NCBI GenBank assembly: GCA_965227455.1
Contig: OZ245752.1
Location: forward strand, 558,001-622,000
Direction of reading: 5' to 3'
Source: JABDIP01 sp965227455
GTDB taxonomy: Bacteria > Pseudomonadota > Alphaproteobacteria > DSM-16000 > Inquilinaceae
DNA length: 64,000 nt
The notes under the pieces were generated by a model. That model was not told where the DNA came from and made no database searches. It saw only the letters and a list, made by a program, of their open reading frames with translations. Below, in pieces: positions 8,307-16,281 of the stretch (position 1 is its first letter; every line of letters starts with the position of its first letter). The translations under genes and the position numbers were made by a program.

Positions 8307-8921
8307 ATGATCGAACTCTACACCTTCACCACGCCCAATGGACGCAAGCCCGCCATCATGCTGGAAGAGGTCGGGCTGCCCTATTCGGTGCACCCGATCC
8401 ATATCGGCAAGGACGAGCAGTTCGCACCGGACTTTCTGAAGATCAGCCCGAACAACAAGATCCCGGCCATCGTCGATCCGGACGGGCCGGATGGCGAGCC
8501 GATCAGCGTGTTCGAGAGCGGCGCGATCCTGATCTATCTGGCGGAGAAGACCGGCAAGCTGTTCCCGTCCGACCCGCGTGGCCGGACCCGGACTATGGAA
8601 TGGCTGATGTTCCAGATGGCCTCGATCGGGCCGATGCTCGGCCAGGCCGGACATTTCATCCGCTTCGCGCCGGAGAAGGTGCCCTACGGCATCAAGCGCT
8701 ACACCGACGAGACGCTGCGTCTGCTGGGGGTGATGGACCGCCGGCTGGCGGAGGCGCCGTATCTGGCCGGCGATTATTCGATCGCCGACATCGCCACCTA
8801 TCCGTGGATCCGCGCCACCGAGCCCATGGAGATCGACCTCGCGCCCTTCGCCAACGTAGAACGCTGGCTTGGCGAGATCGGATCGCGGCCGGCGGTGATC
8901 AAGGGCATGGATGTGCCCTGA
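8307..8921 (+). CDS. Glutathione S-transferase family protein (YfcG/Ure2p-like)
   Basis: 204 residues. The thioredoxin-like N-terminal domain starts IELYTFTTPNGRKPAIMLEEVGLPY, with the TPNG segment used by nu-class GSTs and a cis-Pro in NKIPAIVD; FESGAILIYLAEKTGKLFP binds the glutathione gamma-glutamyl group. The C-terminal all-helical domain (about 90-204) includes YLAGDYSIADIATYPWI, the N-capping motif. Likely a disulfide reductase or detoxification enzyme. It follows the PLP enzyme by about 70 bases on the same strand. Confidence 0.9.
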   Translation: MIELYTFTTPNGRKPAIMLEEVGLPYSVHPIHIGKDEQFAPDFLKISPNNKIPAIVDPDGPDGEPISVFESGAILIYLAEKTGKLFPSDPRGRTRTMEWLMFQMASIGPMLGQAGHFIRFAPEKVPYGIKRYTDETLRLLGVMDRRLAEAPYLAGDYSIADIATYPWIRATEPMEIDLAPFANVERWLGEIGSRPAVIKGMDVP

Positions 8922-8968
8922 TCGCTACGCCGGCGGAGCCCCGTATGGGGCTGCGGAATATTCGGGGA

Positions 8969-9190
8969 TCAATGGGCGGCCAGGGCGACCTTGCGGCGAC
9001 GGCCGCGACGGGGGACAGGGTTGGTGAAGGCGACGCCGCCGCCTTCCGAGCGGGCGGCCTGAAGCTCCTCCAGGCAGGATTTCAGGAGCTGCGCCTCGCG
9101 GCGGTCGTCCCGATCCCAGACCTCCATGCAACTCAACTTGTTCTCGACGAGGTCTATCAGCGTGATCAAGCTTTGGCGGGTGAAATGCAT
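8969..9190 (-). CDS. Small hypothetical protein
   Basis: 73 residues: a helical first half (MHFTRQSLITLIDLVENKLS, then EAQLLKSCLEELQAARSE) and a basic tail ending PRRGRRRKVALAAH. I recognise no named family. The length, helix content and isolated position opposite another small basic protein (9468-9785) suggest two small regulatory or DNA/RNA-associated proteins, but this is inference. Convergent with the GST gene. Confidence 0.6.
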   Translation of the reverse strand: MHFTRQSLITLIDLVENKLSCMEVWDRDDRREAQLLKSCLEELQAARSEGGGVAFTNPVPRRGRRRKVALAAH

Positions 9191-9467
9191 GACACTTCCA
9201 CTGGTTGACTGTCATTGATGTTAACCAGTCTCTGAGGGGCGGGATTAAAAATGTCCTAAGCAAGTGCAGCTTAAGTAGAGATGTCATCTTTATATTCAAA
9301 ATGCGAGTGATGATATTTTAAGTGCTCTACCGTCGGGTGTCGAAAACGCCTCGCTATGGTTGCTGTTTTCTTAAGATCTAACGGCTCGGGAACGGCGCCC
9401 GGTTAACGGCGTCGAAAGATTCCGGCGCGCAGACTGAACCATCGAATGCGCACGGGCTTGCGGACCC
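9191..9467. other. Intergenic region between two divergent small genes
   Basis: 277 bases, clearly richer in A+T than the surroundings (for example around 9285-9330). It must carry promoters for both flanking genes. I could not single out a convincing -35/-10 pair and see no terminator. Confidence 0.4.
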
Positions 9468-9785
9468 ATGACCGGTTTTCTGTCGAAGCACAACCGACGC
9501 CTCACCGATATCCTTCTGGCCGCTTTCAACCACGCCTACGCGGTGGGCGAACGGGACATCGCCGACAAGCTGCGCGACCTGCTGGAAGAGCTGGACGGCC
9601 GCCGCTACAACGGCGGCAAGGACCGTCGCCGTTGCGACGCGCTGAGCCAGGCGAAACTCTGGGTCGACTTCGTGGAGGCCAGGGACCGCTACCGCAAGCT
9701 GTGCGACGAAAAGCCCGACCACACAAAGACCCTTTCGGCGTTGGAGGCGATGAAGGAAAGCTATCGCCGCTGGAACGCCAACTAG
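9468..9785 (+). CDS. Small hypothetical protein
   Basis: 105 residues, charged and mostly helical (KHNRRLTDILLAAFNHAYAV, DIADKLRDLLEELDGRR, KLWVDFVEARDRYRKLCDEK, ALEAMKESYRRWNAN). It has no signal peptide or membrane segment and no motif I can name. The helical heptad-like pattern suggests a small all-alpha cytoplasmic protein. Confidence 0.6.
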   Translation: MTGFLSKHNRRLTDILLAAFNHAYAVGERDIADKLRDLLEELDGRRYNGGKDRRRCDALSQAKLWVDFVEARDRYRKLCDEKPDHTKTLSALEAMKESYRRWNAN

Positions 9786-9835
9786 GCCGACCGACCGCTC
9801 CACCGCTTCGTCTGGGTTGCGGACAATCCGGAGCG

Positions 9836-9863
9836 TTGACCGGTCTCGGTTGCGCGTTATATA
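9836..9863 (+). promoter_or_regulatory. Candidate sigma-70-type promoter of a small transcription unit
   Basis: TTGACC at 9836-9841 and TATATA at 9858-9863 are separated by 16 bases, close to the consensus spacing. Transcription would begin near 9870, just upstream of the 25-codon ORF at 9936, and end at the hairpin at 10060-10091. Confidence 0.5.
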
Positions 9864-9935
9864 GGTTGGGTATCGACGGCCTCGAATCGGCGCCGTCTCG
9901 AGATTCGGCTTCAACAACGGAAAGGAGGTGATCCA

Positions 9936-10013
9936 ATGTCTAGCGATTTGCAGGCAGTGCCCACGCTTTTGGGTTCTTCGCTGGCGGTGGAGCAGCCTCC
10001 GCGGCTCGCATGA
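9936..10013 (+). CDS. 25-residue peptide with an extended Shine-Dalgarno sequence
   Basis: The ATG is preceded by AAAGGAGGTGATCC (9921-9934), which is complementary over 14 bases to the 3' end of alphaproteobacterial 16S rRNA, with GGAGG seven bases from the start. The peptide reads MSSDLQAVPTLLGSSLAVEQ then PPRLA and ends at the TGA at 10011-10013. It has its own promoter candidate and terminator, giving a transcript of about 220 bases. No family is recognised. It could be a true micropeptide, a leader peptide without a downstream gene, or a regulatory RNA that mimics the 16S complement. Confidence 0.5.
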   Translation: MSSDLQAVPTLLGSSLAVEQPPRLA

Positions 10014-10059
10014 GCCCCGTGCATTGACACCGTTTAGTGGGGGCACGCCCCTATCGCGC

Positions 10060-10091
10060 AGGGCCGCCGAAAGGCGGCCCTGTTCATTTTT
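10060..10091 (+). terminator. Rho-independent terminator
   Basis: A perfect 9-bp GC-rich stem (AGGGCCGCC / GGCGGCCCT) closed by a GAAA tetraloop and followed by TTCATTTTT. It ends the small transcription unit and may also serve the convergent phosphotransferase gene, which stops at 10098. Confidence 0.85.
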
Positions 10092-10097
10092 GGGACG

Positions 10098-11033
10098 CTA
10101 ACCGGCGAACAGCGCGTTCGCCATGTCGTCGAGGGTGGCGAAGTCCTGCAGGGGATAGCGGGCGGCGATAGGCTCGAACACATCCATGCTGTGGTGCTGG
10201 GCGAAGCCGACGGTCTGCCTGTGCAGCGCGTGGCCCAGTGCCAGGCGTGGAAACTCCGGGCCGATCGGCCAGCCGCTTGCCTCGAGAAACGCGTCGAACA
10301 GCGCGCGGTCGCACCCGAACAGGTCGCGGTAGATCTGGATCAGCTCGTTGTGACGGTCGGTCACCAGGGCGTCGCCCCAGTCGATCAGCCCTGCAAGCCG
10401 GCCGTTCTCGACATAGACGTGGTTGGCGGTGAGATCGCCGTGCACGAAAACCCGGTCGAAGGGCGGGAGGGCCTCAAGGAATGTGTCCGCTTGTTCGATC
10501 AGATGGGGCGGCAGGGAGCTTGCCCGCAGGGCCGTGGCCATATCCAGACCGGGCCAGTCGTCATCGGTTGTCACGCCGGACGGGGACAGGGCGTGCAGCC
10601 GGAGGACCTGCCGTCCGACATCCTCGGCCAGCTTGCGCCGTTGCCGGCCCGAAAGATCCGCCCGCCAGGACGCGGTTCCGGGCATGCGGCTAGTGATGAG
10701 GTACGGCCAGGGGTCGTCGCCATCCGCGAACAGGCGCCCGTCGCCGAGAACCGTGGGCGCAGCTATCCGCGGGTCGGTGGCGATCAGCGCGTAAGCCGCC
10801 CGTTCCGACTCGTAACCCCTGCGCCAGGCCGGGAAGCGGCCGAACAGCTTCACCACCACATCGCCGCAGACGAAGGTCGGATAGGTTGCGTTGTGGCCGG
10901 GGTCGGGATCGCGGCCAGGCCCGTCCAACCCGTGCCGGCCCAAGACCTCCCTCAGATACGGGCGCCAGAAGCCGGCATCGCCGAGGCGCGCGACGAAGTC
11001 TTGTGTCGAGGGGAAGGCCGGTGGTTCGATCAT
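10098..11033 (-). CDS. Aminoglycoside phosphotransferase (APH)-family kinase-like protein
   Basis: 311 residues of the APH/choline kinase fold. Lys62 in VVVKLFGR is the nucleotide lysine, HGDLTANHVYV carries the catalytic Asp200 and Asn204, and LIDWGDA supplies the metal-binding Asp218. The family phosphorylates antibiotics, sugars or small alcohols; the pattern here resembles hygromycin/macrolide kinase-like proteins of environmental bacteria and gives no basis for claiming resistance. It is the last of three leftward genes (AraC, VOC, APH), 38 bases after the VOC gene. Confidence 0.85.
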   Translation of the reverse strand: MIEPPAFPSTQDFVARLGDAGFWRPYLREVLGRHGLDGPGRDPDPGHNATYPTFVCGDVVVKLFGRFPAWRRGYESERAAYALIATDPRIAAPTVLGDGRLFADGDDPWPYLITSRMPGTASWRADLSGRQRRKLAEDVGRQVLRLHALSPSGVTTDDDWPGLDMATALRASSLPPHLIEQADTFLEALPPFDRVFVHGDLTANHVYVENGRLAGLIDWGDALVTDRHNELIQIYRDLFGCDRALFDAFLEASGWPIGPEFPRLALGHALHRQTVGFAQHHSMDVFEPIAARYPLQDFATLDDMANALFAG

Positions 11034-11071
11034 GACGCCGGCTTATACCAGCTTCCGATGACGGTCGCTTG

Positions 11072-11494
11072 TCAGGCCCAGGGGTCGTAGCTGCCGAAGT
11101 TCCAGACATGGCCTTCGGGATCGCGGCAGGAGAAACCGCGGCCGCCATGGTCCCAATCCGCGATCGCCATGACGATTTCGGCGCCAGCCTCCTTGGCCTG
11201 GGCATGGACCGCATCGGGATCGTCGACCACCAGGTAGGGCGACTGGGTCACACCCCCCGCTTCGGCCGGTCGGCGGACGAGATCGTCATACGCACCCTCC
11301 TGGCCGGAGCCGAGCATGATCATCATGCCGTCGCGCACCAGCTGCGCATGGGCGACGCCGCCCGTTTCGTTCGGCACGACCAGGTGCTTTTCGAATCCAA
11401 AGGCCGCGCACAGCCAGTCGATGGCGGCCATCGCGTCGACATAGCGCAGGGTCGGAATGATGCGGGTGCCGCCGGGCTGCGGAGTTGCGGACAT
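11072..11494 (-). CDS. VOC (glyoxalase/bleomycin-resistance) family protein
   Basis: 140 residues with the paired beta-alpha-beta-beta-beta units of the vicinal oxygen chelate fold: IIPTLRYVDAMAAIDWLCAAFGF opens the first, SPYLVVDDPDAVHAQAKEAG the second, and it closes DPEGHVWNFGSYDP. This is the PhnB-like branch. The start at 11494 has AGGAGGTG six bases upstream; an in-frame GTG lies inside that site and is rejected. It directly follows the AraC regulator gene with an 82-base gap, a pairing seen widely in proteobacteria, so AraC probably shares its transcript. Confidence 0.88.
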   Translation of the reverse strand: MSATPQPGGTRIIPTLRYVDAMAAIDWLCAAFGFEKHLVVPNETGGVAHAQLVRDGMMIMLGSGQEGAYDDLVRRPAEAGGVTQSPYLVVDDPDAVHAQAKEAGAEIVMAIADWDHGGRGFSCRDPEGHVWNFGSYDPWA

Positions 11495-11576
11495 GGGGAA
11501 CACCTCCTGGCTTGGACAAGGGTGCCGGCAGGCTAGGGCGGGGCAGGGCGGCCGGTCTTGAAGAAATGTTCCCGGT

Positions 11577-12449
11577 TCAGGCCTCGACCACGCTGTCGGA
11601 ATGCGGCCAGCCGCGGCTGGCCATCTCCCCCGGCGTCATGCCGCAGACCGCGCGGAACTCGCGAATCATATGCGGCTGATCGGCATAGCCGCAGGATGCC
11701 GCGATCTCCGCCGCCGGTCCGGAGTCTTCGGAGAGCTGTTCCAGCGCGTGATGAAATCGGAGCACGCGGCCGAGCGTCTTGGGCGGGACGCCGATCGCCT
11801 CGCGGAAACCTGCCACCAGCCGCTTGCGGCTCCAATCCAGGGCGCTGGCGATGTCGGAGATCCGCACAGCACCGCGCGCCGCCTCGATCCGCTCCCAGGC
11901 CCAGGCGATTTCGGCCGAGGGCAGCGGGGCCGCAGTCAGCTGCCGCAGCAGCCACCGATCCAGGATTGCGAACCGGGCCTGCCAGTCCGCGGCCTGGAAC
12001 AGCCGGTCCAACAGGTCATCGGCGTCCGGCCCCAGCACATCGCCGAACTCGACGGTGCGATTGTGGAAATGGACCATCGGCGCCTTGAGCAGGCGGTATG
12101 CGGCCAAGGGGCTCAAATCGATATGCAGGCAGCGATCGATGCAGTCATTGTCGACCAGCACATAGCTGTCATGCAGACCGGCCACGAAGGAGCTGCGCCA
12201 TTCGCCGGCCCCGGTCTCCCGGTCGACCATGCGATAGCGCGGCCCGAAATTCAGGATCAGCACGATGTTGCCGAAGGGCAGCTCCCGCCGCCGCAAGGGC
12301 TTGGGCGACAGGCCGGAGAAGCCTTGATAGAGCCGCACCGCGCCGGCCAGGGCCGGATGGGGATCGGCGTGCACCGCCGCCCAGCGCCCGTCCGGCGTGT
12401 CGCCGGCGCTGAAACGCAGTGTCCGGTGAAAGGGTTCGGCCCCCAGCAT
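11577..12449 (-). CDS. AraC family transcriptional regulator
   Basis: 290 residues. The C-terminal third holds the two helix-turn-helix units of AraC proteins: ISDIASALDWSRKRLVAGFREAIGVPPKTLGRVLRF is split here as ISDIASALDWSRKRLVAGFR followed by EAIGVPPKTLGRVLRFHHAL, and then AAEIAASCGYADQPHMIREF and RAVCGMTPGEM. The N-terminal part (FGNIVLILNFGPRY, HIDLSPLAAYRLL) fits the DUF6597-type sensor domain. The ligand is unknown. It heads the leftward AraC-VOC-APH group. Confidence 0.9.
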   Translation of the reverse strand: MLGAEPFHRTLRFSAGDTPDGRWAAVHADPHPALAGAVRLYQGFSGLSPKPLRRRELPFGNIVLILNFGPRYRMVDRETGAGEWRSSFVAGLHDSYVLVDNDCIDRCLHIDLSPLAAYRLLKAPMVHFHNRTVEFGDVLGPDADDLLDRLFQAADWQARFAILDRWLLRQLTAAPLPSAEIAWAWERIEAARGAVRISDIASALDWSRKRLVAGFREAIGVPPKTLGRVLRFHHALEQLSEDSGPAAEIAASCGYADQPHMIREFRAVCGMTPGEMASRGWPHSDSVVEA

Positions 12450-12551
12450 CCGGCCAGCCTAGCACGGCTCCCTGGCAGGTGTCCGCGCCGGGCGATTGAC
12501 AGCCGCCTCCGGCGGTCGCTACAACCCGCATTCGCGCAAGACCCGCGCCGC

Positions 12552-12643
12552 GGAGAGATGGCCGAGTGGCTGAAGGCGCTCCCCTGCTAAGGGAGTAAGG
12601 GCTTAACGGCTCTTCGAGGGTTCGAATCCCTCTCTCTCCGCCA
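12552..12643 (+). tRNA. tRNA-Ser (anticodon GCU)
   Basis: A 7-bp acceptor stem (GGAGAGA / TCTCTCC), a D arm with GGCCGAGTGGCTGAAGGC, an anticodon arm CTCCCCTGCTAAGGGAG with anticodon GCT, a long class II variable arm as expected for serine, and a T arm GAGGGTTCGAATCCCTC. The discriminator G at 12640 is followed by an encoded CCA (12641-12643). Confidence 0.97.
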
Positions 12644-12703
12644 TCCTGCTTCGCGCTGCGCGCTTCGCAGGATTTGCTTGATGATTTCACGCGAAGCAGG
12701 ATG
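12642..12703. repeat. 14-bp inverted repeat after the tRNA gene
   Basis: CATCCTGCTTCGCG (12642-12655) recurs as its exact reverse complement CGCGAAGCAGGATG (12690-12703), with a partial third arm GCAGGAT at 12667-12673 that could form a competing smaller hairpin. A second hairpin (CCCTTCG / CGAAGAAGGG) follows at about 12703-12730. These may end the tRNA transcript, although no T-run follows directly. Confidence 0.6.
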
Positions 12704-12737
12704 CCCTTCGAAGCTTGAGCGAAGAAGGGCTGCTCCT

Positions 12738-12980
12738 ATGCATTACGTCTATCTGTTGGAGAGCCTGCAGACGACTGGCCGGCGTTATGTTGGATTGACG
12801 GGCGATCTGAAGCGGCGCATGGCAGACCACAATGCCGGCAAATCCGCCCATACTTCCAAGTACAAACCGTGGCGTCTGATGACGTATGTGGCATTCTCGG
12901 AAAAGACCAAGGCAGCGACGTTTGAGCGTTACCTCAAATCCGGATCAGGTCACGCATTCGCAAACCGTCGCCTGTGGTAG
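12738..12980 (+). CDS. GIY-YIG endonuclease domain protein
   Basis: 80 residues, the whole length of single-domain GIY-YIG proteins (UPF0213/YhbQ-like). It opens HYVYLLESLQTTGRRYVGLT, where YVYLLES and RYVGLT are the YIG strands, and has LKRRMADHNAGKSAHTSKY with the catalytic Arg and the domain-typical His. The start is set by the motif at residue 3; no longer start is needed. It lies right after a tRNA gene, a common landing site for mobile DNA, but nothing else here looks mobile. Confidence 0.85.
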   Translation: MHYVYLLESLQTTGRRYVGLTGDLKRRMADHNAGKSAHTSKYKPWRLMTYVAFSEKTKAATFERYLKSGSGHAFANRRLW

Positions 12981-12986
12981 TCGCTA

Positions 12987-13097
12987 TTGACAAGTCGACG
13001 CCTAATTCTCGTAGTCATTGGCGGCCTCGGTGTCGCCATGTTCGGCGGCACATTAGGCGCCGACCCATCACCCGCTCAATCACTTGGCCCAACTTGA
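12987..13097 (+). CDS. Doubtful 36-residue hydrophobic ORF
   Basis: From the TTG at 12987 the frame reads LTSRRLILVVIGGLGVAMFG and then GTLGADPSPAQSLGPT, a positively charged start and one membrane-length segment, and stops immediately before the ATG at 13098 in the same frame. It could be a small membrane peptide, or the remnant of a signal sequence once fused to the next gene. There is no clear ribosome-binding site. Confidence 0.25.
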   Translation: MTSRRLILVVIGGLGVAMFGGTLGADPSPAQSLGPT

Positions 13098-13349
13098 ATG
13101 AACTGGCTGAAGATCGCCGTACTCGCTGTGGTCATCGCCGCCGTCGGGGTGTTCGTCCGCTATGGCAGCGGGCATCCCTGCGACTGGCTGGAGCACGATA
13201 TGGCCGTGAAATCCGGCTTGCCGCGGCTGGCCATCCAGGGCGTGCTGGCGGCGCAATTCGCCGGCGAGGACCCAAGCGTGGGAACCTGCCTGGGCCGCTT
13301 CGCCGACCTACACATCAACGGCGTCGAGGACCAGCTGTGGGATCCCTGA
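13098..13349 (+). CDS. Small membrane-anchored or secreted hypothetical protein
   Basis: 83 residues. The first 22 (MNWLKIAVLAVVIAAVGVFV) form one transmembrane helix or an uncleaved signal. The remainder, including HPCDWLEHDMAVKSGLPRLA and VGTCLGRFADLHINGVEDQL, has two cysteines that could pair outside the membrane. No family recognised. It converges with the pirin gene. Confidence 0.6.
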   Translation: MNWLKIAVLAVVIAAVGVFVRYGSGHPCDWLEHDMAVKSGLPRLAIQGVLAAQFAGEDPSVGTCLGRFADLHINGVEDQLWDP

Positions 13350-13361
13350 TGCCGCCGGGCA

Positions 13362-14282
13362 TCACCGCTCCGGCAGAGGGATGAACTCCTCCTCGTCGCC
13401 GGGGACGATCTCGAAGCGGCCGGCCTTCCAATCGGCCTTGGCCTGGTCGATGCGCTCCTTGGAACTGGAGACGAAGTTCCACCAGATGTGACGTGCGCCG
13501 TCCATGGTTGCGCCGCCCAGGACCTGCAGCCGGGCGTCGGTCAGCGCCCGGACGCTGACGGCATCGCCGGGTCGCATCACCAGCAGGCTGCCGGGCTCGA
13601 ACCGGTCGCCGGCGATCTCAATGGTGCCCGACAGCAGATAGACCGCCCGGTCCTCATGCTCGTCCGGCAGGGGCAGCACCGTATCCGCCGCCAGGGTGAC
13701 GTCGGCATAGACGGTTTCCGAGAACACTTCGACCGGCGACCTGGCACCCCAGCCGGTGCCGGCGATCAGCACGGCGCGCAAGCCCTTGTCCTCGATCACC
13801 GGCAGGGCGTCGGCGGCGTGGTGGGAGAAGGTCGGGGCCGTCTCCTCGCGCTCCTTGGGCAGGGCGATCCAGCTTTGCAGCCCGAACAGGCTCTTGGTCT
13901 GCGGCCGCAGGGCATCGGGCGTGCGTTCGGAATGGGCGATGCCGCGGCCGGCGGTCATCCAGTTGACCTCACCCGGACGGATCACCTGGGCGGAGCCCAG
14001 GCTGTCGCGATGCATGATCTCGCCGTCGAGAAGCCAGGTAATGGTGGCCAGTCCGATATGCGGATGCGGCCGGACGTCGATGCCGGCACCGGTGAGGAAT
14101 TCCGCCGGTCCCATCTGGTCGAAGAAGATGAACGGCCCGACCATCTGGCGCTGGGCCGCGGGCAGGGCCCGCCGCACCTCGAACCCGCCCAGGTCCCGCG
14201 CCCGCGGAACGATCACCTGTTCCACCGGATCGCGGGATTCCGCGCCGCGCTCCCCCGGCGACTCAGCCTTCTGCCCACTCAT
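13362..14282 (-). CDS. Pirin family protein
   Basis: 306 residues of the bicupin pirin family. The N-terminal cupin shows VRPHPHIGLATITWLLDGEI with the metal-binding His-x-His, followed by HRDSLGSAQVIRPGEVNWMTAGRGIAHSER split across the second half of the motif (NWMTAGRGIAHSER). The C-terminal domain ends in ARHIWWNFVSSSKERI, another hallmark. Pirins are metal-dependent, sometimes quercetinase-like, cytoplasmic proteins of unclear role. An ATG nine codons upstream exists (14309), but the later one has AAGGGA at a better distance. Confidence 0.9.
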   Translation of the reverse strand: MSGQKAESPGERGAESRDPVEQVIVPRARDLGGFEVRRALPAAQRQMVGPFIFFDQMGPAEFLTGAGIDVRPHPHIGLATITWLLDGEIMHRDSLGSAQVIRPGEVNWMTAGRGIAHSERTPDALRPQTKSLFGLQSWIALPKEREETAPTFSHHAADALPVIEDKGLRAVLIAGTGWGARSPVEVFSETVYADVTLAADTVLPLPDEHEDRAVYLLSGTIEIAGDRFEPGSLLVMRPGDAVSVRALTDARLQVLGGATMDGARHIWWNFVSSSKERIDQAKADWKAGRFEIVPGDEEEFIPLPER

Positions 14283-14706
14283 CGCAGTCCGTCCCTTCCA
14301 TGTCTCCAAGCCAGCATAACCCAGGCCTGTGACAATGTGCGCCCGGTGTCTGCATATCTAATTCGGCGTCCGTATAGGGCAAATGCAGAGTCATGGGCCA
14401 AGGAGAATTCGCGGTATGATCCCAAGGTGCGAATCAAAATCCTTGAAGAATCAGGTATCTCGACCGATGCGTTAAGTTTTATGCAAAAGATTGTGGTCCA
14501 AGCTTAACCATACTTTGTCACAGAAATCGTGCAGCCTAGGTATTTGCCTTTCCCCGACTACCGCTTTAGTTTAGCGCCGGCCTGTGATTGGCGCGTTATC
14601 TCGCTTTTCAAGCTGATAGCGTGTATAATCGCTAAAATACTTGAAGGCGCTCCGGCAAATAGGCCCGGTTTCTCGGGAAACCGTTTGTTAACTAGCCGGG
14701 CAAAGA
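14283..14706. promoter_or_regulatory. Divergent intergenic region with a perfect -10 hexamer
   Basis: 424 bases between the leftward pirin and the rightward M23 gene, A+T-rich for this genome. A perfect TATAAT sits at 14624-14629, 77 bases before the M23 start; the -35 region (around TCGCTT) is weak. A 53-codon frame runs from a GTG near 14347 to 14507, but it has no ribosome-binding site or family and I do not call it. Confidence 0.45.
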
Positions 14707-16281
14707 ATGGCGTCTAGATCAAATCGGGCGGGGGCCATGGCGGCGTTTCGGACCACGATCGGAAACAGATTGCTGCGGGTATTCAAAGACCGGCAGATTC
14801 TTATTCGGTCAGAGCAGGGTGTCGAGCACATCAATCTGCGACGTCGGACGCAGATCCTTTTTGCAGGGGTCGCGGCCGGCGTTTTGACGTGGGCAATAGT
14901 CAGCACGGCTGCGCTGACCATGGCCGAGATCAAGATCGTCCAGCAGGCGAACCACATCGTCGACATGGAAGTCGGCTATGCGGAACTGATCACCGATCTG
15001 GCCAACCGGCCCGGCGAGTTCGAGACCGTATCGACCCAGATCGGCGAAAACGAATCCATCTACCGGCATATCGTCGCGCGCAATGGCGAGTTGCAGGCCC
15101 AGGTGCATGGGCTGCAGCAGGCCGTGTCGCAGCGCATCGGCACGCTGGAATCGCTCGAGGCCAACCGTCAGGAGCTGCTGGCCAGCATTGACCGGGTCAG
15201 CGCCGGTCTGATGGCCAGCCCGCGCAGCGCGGCCTCCGACTCGCTCGGTGCGCCGGCGCCGGAAGGTGCGATCGCCGAGTTCGCCCAGCCGGCCAGCGCC
15301 ATGGAATCCTGGAACGACTGGCTGATCGCGCAGGTCGACGCCCTGACCGCCGCCAATGAGGGCGCCTATACGACCATCGAGCACCTGCACGAGGTGGGCG
15401 TCGCCCAGCGTCAGGAAATCGCATCGCTCACGACCCAGACAGCGGAGGCCAGCGATCGCATCGCCTGGCAGGATTCGCTGATCCGCGAGGGCGCGAAGAA
15501 CGCGGTGGAGATCGCCACCAACCGCGACCGGCTGCGCGACGAGAATGGCGGCCTGATGGGCCGCCTGGGCGTCATGCAGGCCGAGATTGCCGAGTTGCGT
15601 GCCAGCCAGGAACAGCTCTTCGCCCAGCTGCGCGAGCAGGCCGATCAGCACATCACCCTGGTAGAGGAAGGCCTGGCCTTCACCGGCCTCGACATCGACC
15701 GGATGATCCGCGACCTGGAGCCGGAATTCATGCTCGGCGCCGGCGGTCCCATGATCCCGGAATTCCCGGACACGATCATGACCGATGAGTCGTGGACCGA
15801 CGCTATCGACCTGATCGAGATGATCAACCGCGCCGACGCCCTGCGCGATCTGGCGAACCGCCTGCCGATCGCCACCCCGGTACGTGGCCAGTTCTGGTTC
15901 TCCAGCGGTTTTGGCACCCGGACCGATCCGATCACCGGCCGCCGGGCCCGCCACCAGGGCCTGGACTTCGCCGCCCGACCGCGCACGCCGATCTATGCGC
16001 CGGGCCCGGGCGAGGTGATCTTCGCCGGCCGCAATGGCGCCTATGGCAACTTCGTCGAGATCGACCACGGCCTCGGCGTGACGACCCGCTATGCCCACAT
16101 GCACTCGATCGCCGTCGAACTCGGCGACGAGGTCAATATCGGCGACGAGATCGGGTTGATCGGCAACACCGGCCGCAGCACGGGTCCGCATCTGCACTAT
16201 GAGGTGCGGATCAACGGCCGGCCGAGAAACCCTTGGAACTTCCTGAAAGCGGGTGAACATGTTTTCGAAATCGCAGGATGA
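14707..16281 (+). CDS. Membrane-anchored M23 metallopeptidase with coiled coil
   Basis: 524 residues. A cytoplasmic basic N-terminus is followed by one transmembrane helix (about 50-72, ILFAGVAAGVLTWAIVSTAA), a long periplasmic coiled-coil region (about 75-330), and a C-terminal M23 (LytM) domain from about 391. The zinc ligands are present: His416 and Asp420 in RHQGLDFAA and His497 in PHLHYEVR, with a catalytic His in RYAHMHS. M23 enzymes cut peptidoglycan cross-links. The gene overlaps the bactofilin gene by 23 bases. In alphaproteobacteria and in Helicobacter (CcmA with Csd1) such pairs shape the cell wall locally, so a morphogenetic role is likely. Confidence 0.92.
   Translation: MASRSNRAGAMAAFRTTIGNRLLRVFKDRQILIRSEQGVEHINLRRRTQILFAGVAAGVLTWAIVSTAALTMAEIKIVQQANHIVDMEVGYAELITDLANRPGEFETVSTQIGENESIYRHIVARNGELQAQVHGLQQAVSQRIGTLESLEANRQELLASIDRVSAGLMASPRSAASDSLGAPAPEGAIAEFAQPASAMESWNDWLIAQVDALTAANEGAYTTIEHLHEVGVAQRQEIASLTTQTAEASDRIAWQDSLIREGAKNAVEIATNRDRLRDENGGLMGRLGVMQAEIAELRASQEQLFAQLREQADQHITLVEEGLAFTGLDIDRMIRDLEPEFMLGAGGPMIPEFPDTIMTDESWTDAIDLIEMINRADALRDLANRLPIATPVRGQFWFSSGFGTRTDPITGRRARHQGLDFAARPRTPIYAPGPGEVIFAGRNGAYGNFVEIDHGLGVTTRYAHMHSIAVELGDEVNIGDEIGLIGNTGRSTGPHLHYEVRINGRPRNPWNFLKAGEHVFEIAG

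Noticed and set aside
10098..11033. Phosphotransferase considered an antibiotic-resistance gene
   Set aside because: APH-fold proteins act on many substrates; no resistance-type context or close match is evident.
14347..14507. 53-codon frame ending in KVRIKILEESGISTDALS and so on
   Set aside because: No ribosome-binding site and no family; left as non-coding.
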